This document shows positions 6,435 to 11,200 of a DNA stretch of 13,880 nt, piece by piece. A program made the position numbers and the translations under genes. This DNA comes from Oscillospiraceae bacterium (GTDB lineage: Bacteria; Bacillota; Clostridia; Oscillospirales; UBA929), in contig JAIRML010000228.1 in the NCBI GenBank assembly GCA_031258665.1, positions 1 through 13,880 on the forward strand, written 5' to 3'. The notes beneath the pieces are model-generated. The model ran no database searches. It was not told where the DNA came from and saw only the letters and a program-made list of their open reading frames with translations. Each line of letters opens with the position of its first letter. Positions within the stretch are counted from its first letter, which is position 1.

Positions 6435-6563
6435 GCGGCCTGTAGGGCGCCTCTAAAAACCTCGTGCTCGGCGGTATCCGGCAGAGGGTTTTAGCGCCTT
6501 GTTGGCAACAAGAAATAAGAATTTGGGTTGTGGGTTGCAGCAACCCACGTCAGAAGCGGCCTG
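6434..6563. repeat. 9-bp direct repeats bracketing the post-flagellar structured element
   Basis: AGCGGCCTG occurs at 6434-6442 (overlapping the stop codon of the chaperone gene) and at 6555-6563, with 112 bases between that hold all of the paired structure. This could be a target-site duplication of an inserted element. No terminal inverted repeats are visible at the inner ends, so coincidence remains possible in GC-rich DNA. Confidence 0.4.
6446..6547 (+). ncRNA. Structured RNA-like element, copy 3 of the intergenic repeat
   Basis: Three consecutive foldable units are visible. (i) A long stem, 6446-6463 with 6484-6498: GGCGC/GCGCC, a CTC bulge, TAAAA/TTTTA, an A-G mismatch, then CCTC/GAGG, closing a 20-base apical region. 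(ii) CTTGTTG-G-CAACAAG at 6498-6512, a perfect inverted repeat. (iii) After AATAAGAATTT, CAACCC (6541-6546) can pair with either of two preceding copies of GGGTTG (6525-6530 or 6532-6537). The layout parallels the fliD-fliS gap. It could be a 3' end or terminator element of the flagellar transcript, a small RNA, or a dispersed repeat. No T-tract directly follows a stem on the plus strand. Structure is seen; RNA function is inferred. Confidence 0.45.
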
Positions 6564-6574
6564 CTGCCAGTTGC

Positions 6575-6613
6575 AGCCCCCTGTCTCCCGGTCTGCCCGG
6601 GGGCCAGGGGGCT
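6575..6613 (+). terminator. Strong bipartite hairpin just before the rpiB promoter (possible terminator)
   Basis: AGCCCCCTG (6575-6583) pairs with CAGGGGGCT (6605-6613), enclosing a second stem CCCGG/CCGGG (6587-6601). Only TTT follows before the -35 box, so it is not a textbook intrinsic terminator. Its position between the flagellar cluster and the rpiB promoter suggests a transcription boundary. The -35 box begins at the base after the stem. Confidence 0.5.
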
Positions 6614-6642
6614 TTGACAAATGCCCGCGCATGCGGTATGAT
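6614..6642 (+). promoter_or_regulatory. Near-consensus sigma-A promoter for rpiB
   Basis: TTGACA (6614-6619) matches the -35 consensus exactly. It is followed by 17 bases and TATGAT (6637-6642), one mismatch from TATAAT. Transcription would start near 6650, giving a leader of about 42 bases to the rpiB ATG. It is the best promoter in the window and implies strong, constitutive expression of rpiB and the coupled membrane protein. Confidence 0.88.
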
Positions 6643-6691
6643 GAGATATCGAGAACACAGCGTCTCAAAAACACAGAACCGGGGTGAACCT

Positions 6692-7141
6692 ATGCGCATT
6701 GTGTGCGGCTCGGACCACGCGGCGGCGGCGCTGAAACACGAGATCATGGACCACGCGGCGGCGCGGGGCCACGAAGTGACAGATATAGGGGGCGAGGGCA
6801 GCGACTATCCCGTCACCGCGCGGGCGGCGGCGCGGGCGGTGGCCAAAGGCCGCTTTGACCGCGGGGTGCTGTTTTGCGGCACGGGGCAGGGCATGATGCT
6901 GGCGGCCAACAAGGTGCGCGGCATCCGCTGCGCCGTCTGCAGCGACCCCTACTCCGCCCTGATGGCGCGCCGCCACAACGACGCCAACATGCTGGCGCTG
7001 GGCGCGCGCGTGCTGGGCACAGAGCTCGCGAAGATGCTGGTGGACCTGTTTTTGTCCACCGATTTCGAGGGCGGGCGGCACCAGCGGCGGGTGTCTCTGA
7101 TCGGAGAGATGGAGGGAGAGCGCGCGGAGGACGACGTATGA
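6692..7141 (+). CDS. rpiB: Ribose-5-phosphate isomerase B (RpiB/LacAB family)
   Basis: 149 residues from the ATG at 6692, five bases after GGGGTGA. The position fits the promoter at 6614-6642. The enzyme interconverts ribose 5-phosphate and ribulose 5-phosphate in the non-oxidative pentose phosphate pathway in the cytoplasm. Family landmarks in order: CGSDHA (5-10), DIGGEGSDYP (31-40), the catalytic-cysteine loop FCGTGQG (61-67, C62), AANKVRGIR (71-79), RRHNDANMLALGARVLG (93-109) and the phosphate-binding FEGGRHQRRV tail (125-134). Length is normal for RpiB. The usual glycine after SDHA is Ala here (SDHAAAALK), a mild departure. LacA/LacB or allose 6-phosphate isomerases belong to the same family, but there is no sugar-utilisation gene beside it. 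The stop codon overlaps the start of the next gene. Confidence 0.93.
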   Translation: MRIVCGSDHAAAALKHEIMDHAAARGHEVTDIGGEGSDYPVTARAAARAVAKGRFDRGVLFCGTGQGMMLAANKVRGIRCAVCSDPYSALMARRHNDANMLALGARVLGTELAKMLVDLFLSTDFEGGRHQRRVSLIGEMEGERAEDDV

Positions 7142-7950
7142 GATGGTTTGAACGTTTCTGCCTCCGCCACGAGCGTTTCGGCCTCAGGCGGCTCACCACC
7201 GTGATCGCGCTGGGGCAGTGTCTTGTCGCGTGCGTGGCACTGTTTGTCGGGCCCTCCGCACTGGATCTGCTCATCTTCCGCCCCGCCGCTTTTCTGGCGG
7301 GCGAATGGTGGCGCCTTGCAACCTTTTTGTTTGTCCCTTACAGCAGCGCCCCCCTGACAATGCTGCTGTCGGCGTACTTTTTGTTTTGGCTCGGCCGGCG
7401 CCTGGAGATGGAGTGGGGCGCGATGAAACTGACGGTCTACTACTTCGCCGGCGTTCTGATGTCTCTCCTGTACAGTCTGCTGACAGGCGCGCCCGCCACA
7501 ACGTTTTTCCTCAACATGTCCCTCTTTTTCGCGCTGGCCACCCTCCACCCGGACCAGACTCTCCTTTTGCTCTTTGTGCTCCCGGTCCGGTTTAAGTACG
7601 TGGCGCTGGCGGAAGCGGCGATCTTCATCCTCTGGCCGCTGCTGCGCGTCCCCTTTACGCTGAGCAACCTGCTGCCGCTCGCCGCCGTGGCGAACTATCT
7701 GCTGTTCTTTGCCCCCACCCTCCTCAAACTGGTGCGCCGGCCCCTGAAGACAAGTCGCCGGACCGTGGAGTTCACGTCCGAAGTGCGCCGCGCCAAGGAG
7801 CGCCGGGGTTATATCCACAAATGCGCCGTCTGCGGCATCACCGACACGGAGGCTCCCGACCGGGAATTTCGCTACTGTTCCCTCTGTGCCGGTTACAAAT
7901 GCTACTGCTCCGAGCACATCTTCAACCACGTCCACACGAAGATACAGTGA
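7138..7950 (+). CDS. Rhomboid-like membrane protein, probably catalytically inactive, with Cys/His-rich C-terminal tail
   Basis: 270 residues. The ATG overlaps the rpiB stop (ATGA), so translation is coupled and no separate ribosome site is needed. About six hydrophobic segments fall between residues 20 and 197. The order resembles the rhomboid/derlin fold: GEWWRLATFLFVP (55-67) matches the loop-1 WR motif, and GRRLEMEWGAMKL (86-98) matches the conserved G-x-x-x-E-x-x-x-G region of the second core helix. Where active rhomboids have the GxSG serine motif, this protein has FFLNMSLFFALATLHPDQ (123-140), with no GxSG and no following catalytic His context. The cytosolic tail holds C229, C232, C247, C250, C255, C257, H260, H264 and H266 in a spacing like a zinc ribbon or treble clef. 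Inference: a pseudoprotease-type membrane protein with a metal-binding tail. Its partner and job are unknown. Confidence 0.75.
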   Translation: MRWFERFCLRHERFGLRRLTTVIALGQCLVACVALFVGPSALDLLIFRPAAFLAGEWWRLATFLFVPYSSAPLTMLLSAYFLFWLGRRLEMEWGAMKLTVYYFAGVLMSLLYSLLTGAPATTFFLNMSLFFALATLHPDQTLLLLFVLPVRFKYVALAEAAIFILWPLLRVPFTLSNLLPLAAVANYLLFFAPTLLKLVRRPLKTSRRTVEFTSEVRRAKERRGYIHKCAVCGITDTEAPDREFRYCSLCAGYKCYCSEHIFNHVHTKIQ

Positions 7951-8004
7951 CCGAGATACAGCAATCGAGAGTGGAATACGTTGGGCAACGGAGGAGGACT
8001 GGAA

Positions 8005-8238
8005 ATGCTTTTTACAAAAGCACTCCGAGAAGCAGTCGGTACAGAAGCCGAAAAAATAGTAAGAAACGCCATTGAGGGGTTTGTCTGCGAAGACAATGAC
8101 GTTGAGCAATTCCTTAAAAACAAGGCGTTTGAGTTTGAAAAACGCGACAAGAGCCGAACGTATCTCGTCGGTGGTTGACTTTTATAAGGGCAACAATTTC
8201 ACCCTGCTGCAAGCGGACAAGTCCGATCCACGGCCAAA
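8005..8238 (+). pseudogene. Remnant of a GNAT-family N-acetyltransferase (internal deletion plus frameshift)
   Basis: The ATG at 8005 has a good ribosome site (GGAGGAGG, 7990-7997). The reading DVEQFLKNKAFEFEKRDKSR then TYLV (residues 32-55) matches the N-terminal third of accessory GNAT acetyltransferases, but the frame ends at 8178 after 57 residues. In the next frame, from 8171, VVDFYKGNNFTLLQADKSD resembles the family's C-terminal segment (V-x-F-Y-x-x-N-x-F). The central acetyl-CoA-binding region (roughly 80-100 residues) is absent between the two. The remnant ends where the convergent GH2 gene begins. A hand count of one line (8041-8100) gives about 45% GC, well below the neighbouring core genes, suggesting acquired DNA. 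A real 57-residue peptide may still be made, but acetyltransferase activity is not expected. The 54 bases between the rhomboid-like gene and this start hold nothing else. Confidence 0.65.
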
Positions 8239-11200
8239 CTACCCGATCCTGCAGAGCGCAAAATCATCGACCTGCAACCATGTTCCGTTGTTCAGGTCGC
8301 ATCTGACGCCGACAGAGACACGCCCCGCCGTTGTCACTTCAAATGTGTATGTTGGGTACCGCCAGTCTCCGACGCCATTGTATGTCGTCATCGAGTCGGA
8401 CTGCCCTGTCGGAGCCGTGGTGCCGGTGGAGTGATAGAGCCTGATATCCCCTGTGCTGCCGGGGATAATCAAGCCCTGCGTAAAGCAGCTCAACATATAT
8501 TTACCCGGCTGCAGATCAACCGTTTGATACAGGGCCACGTATGACCCGCCGGCGGTGCCGGCCAAGTAATACGCCGCCGAATAATGCGTACCCGGACCGG
8601 GTGTGTGCTGATTCTTTACGCCCGCATCCCTGCTAAACCTGTTGCTCGCGGTCGAGCTGCGCACCCAGTTGTCCGGCGAACCGTTCGAATTGCTCCAGCT
8701 GTCGAGCGTCGCATTGAGAAGCAGGTTGTCGCCTTTCACGGTCACATAGGCGACAGCCGCCATGTCCGTGCCGTATACAACGCCGTTGATTTCATATGTT
8801 CCAATTTCTGTAAACGGCCCGGAATGCTCCCATACGACCGGCAGTTCCCCGACGCCGTTCGGCGAATTGTTGTAGTGCACGGTCACCGTATCGGGCAGCG
8901 TATAACCGTCGGCCGCGGACGGAAACACCTCCACCGGGTCAACGCGCTTGACGGACAAGAGCTCCCTGTCTGTGACCGGCACATACGTGTCCGCCTCCCA
9001 CAGAAAAGCCGCGTAGGTGTATCCCGCTCTGTACCCGTCAAGTGACAGACTGACGGACGCTATTTCACCGTCCGCGAAGCGCAGAACATGGCTGTCGAGG
9101 GCCGCGAGCGCGCCATCGGCGTTGTAGGCCGCCAGGGCGGCCAAAACCGGATTTGCGGGGGCAGCGGCGGCCACTCGATACTCCGCCGTAACACCGTCGC
9201 CCACCCTGCTGACATGGACAAACGCGTTGTAGGTTTCGTCGCCCGTCGGATGGGCGGGGTCCTCAGAGACAAGCGTGAGTGACAGAGCGTCGATGAACGC
9301 GTAATTCGGGCCAGCCGAAGCGTTGTTCGGCGAACTGGCGAAGAAACCGACCGTCACCTGCCCGTTCGTAACATGGATATTGCCGATCACGATTTCCGTG
9401 TATGGGTACCGCCCCGCGGTCGTGTTCCCGGTATTGTCGGCGTAAGCGGCCTCCGTGAGCGGGACTGTCTGAAGCAAGTTGTTTATGATTGTTTCACCGC
9501 CGTAGTTCTCAGCGTAAGCATACAATTCCGCCTGCTCCACTCCGGCGCTCGGATGGCCCCTCTTGACCCAGCCGCGGAATTCATAGACCCCGTTTGGGAT
9601 GCCTGCCACGGTCTGATAAACAGACGCCGAATACGGCGTTGTCGCGTAGAGGCACGCGTATCTGTCGCCGATGGCGCCGTGAGACACATTGTAGGTGTTA
9701 TTGCCGCTCGTCCCCACCTGTGCCGCGTTTGTGTCGGTGACCGGGCTCTTTGACCAACTCAAAATGTCAGTCCCGCTATTGCCCTCAAAACTCGGGTTCC
9801 GCAATAGATTTTGTCCGGGGGCGGCGGAAACCGCGGCGGGCGGCGCAAATCCGTAAATCTCAAACGATGCCAGCCCCAAACCGGTTTTGTCAACGAACCG
9901 GACATAGCGGACGTCAGGGATACATTGGCTGACGACGTCGGACCCACCGGTTGTCTGCGCATCCAGGCGTTTCGTCCATACCGACCCGTCAACGGATGTG
10001 AGGACCGTGTATGCATGCGCCGTGTCTGCCGGCCAGACAAAGTGAAAGCCGAAAATGTTCTGATGCGAGCCCATGTCCACCTGGATGTATCGGCCGGGCG
10101 CGTCGGGAACCCACGCGGTATCCGCGTCGTTATCAACGGCGTAGAGCGGCTGGTCGGCGGCCGGCGTGACCGCGTCGGAGACGACGGGCTGCACCAGGGC
10201 GAGATCGGTCGAATTCTTGCCGAAAACGCCGAACTGCGTGAAGGACATCGGTATCGTGTCGGCGGCGCTCGTCATGCGCAAGAAACGCACACCAAGCAAC
10301 GCGGGCGAAAAGGAATCCAGCGAGGATTCCAGCGGCTCGTCTGTGTTTCTGTTTCTAAATTTTACCGTCTGCCATGTCCGGCCGTCTTGGGACGCCTCAA
10401 GTTTGTACTTGTGCGTCGCCGTCTCAAACCACATGATGTTGATGCTTGTAATGTCGAAGAATCCCTCCATGTCCACCCACCATTGATGGCCCGCCGCGTT
10501 GTCTTTCATTGTGGCGAAGCTGGTCGGCACGCCGTCATTGCCCCAGGCTGCTTCGCTGCCTTCCGCCAAGTCGCCGGAATACGAAGGTTTGCCGTCGGCA
10601 ATGTCTTTTTCGGCGACATCGGAGGACACAGCCCCTTCGATACGCAGTTCCGCCATTGAGAACGGCGCCGCCGCGTCCTCCGCAAACAACACCCTGATAT
10701 GCCGCGCGGATTTCAGTTTCCCTGTAAAATCTATCACGGTTTCAAGTTCCGACGCGGCGCCCGCTGTTTGATCCGACAAAGGCAGCCAGATTTGTCCGTC
10801 GGCAGAATATTGTACCCAGTATTGGCAGGCTGATTGCCGTGCCCAAAGAATTCTGATATTGGATATATCATACTTGTCCGACAGGTCCACTTGCCAGTAT
10901 TCTCCCGCCTCACCGCTTGCGGCTTCCCAAACCGTCTCGTCGTCGCCGTCGTTGGCCTTGTTCGCGGCGCCGCTGCTGGCTGTCGAGCGCTTTTTGTAAG
11001 CAATGGACGTGTCGTCCGGGGTGGGTTCATCCGGCGGCAGGATTTCGCCGCCAAAGATGCCTTTCGGCGCGACGGTATCGATGGTCACGGAGTCGGAGGC
11101 AAGCCCGGCGGCGGTCGCGGTCACGGTAATCGTGTCGTACGGGGTTGTTCCCGCGACGACCCACACAGCGACCTGGCCGCCTCTGGGCGTGATGGTCGCG

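Noticed and set aside
7951..8238. A toxin-antitoxin pair with a GNAT toxin
   Set aside because: The acetyltransferase core is missing and there is no small DNA-binding antitoxin gene beside it.
8072..8434. A 120-codon plus-strand gene overlapping the GH2 3' end
   Set aside because: Only its middle part (from 8171) resembles protein sequence, as the GNAT C-terminal fragment. Beyond about 8240 it is antisense to the GH2 binding module.
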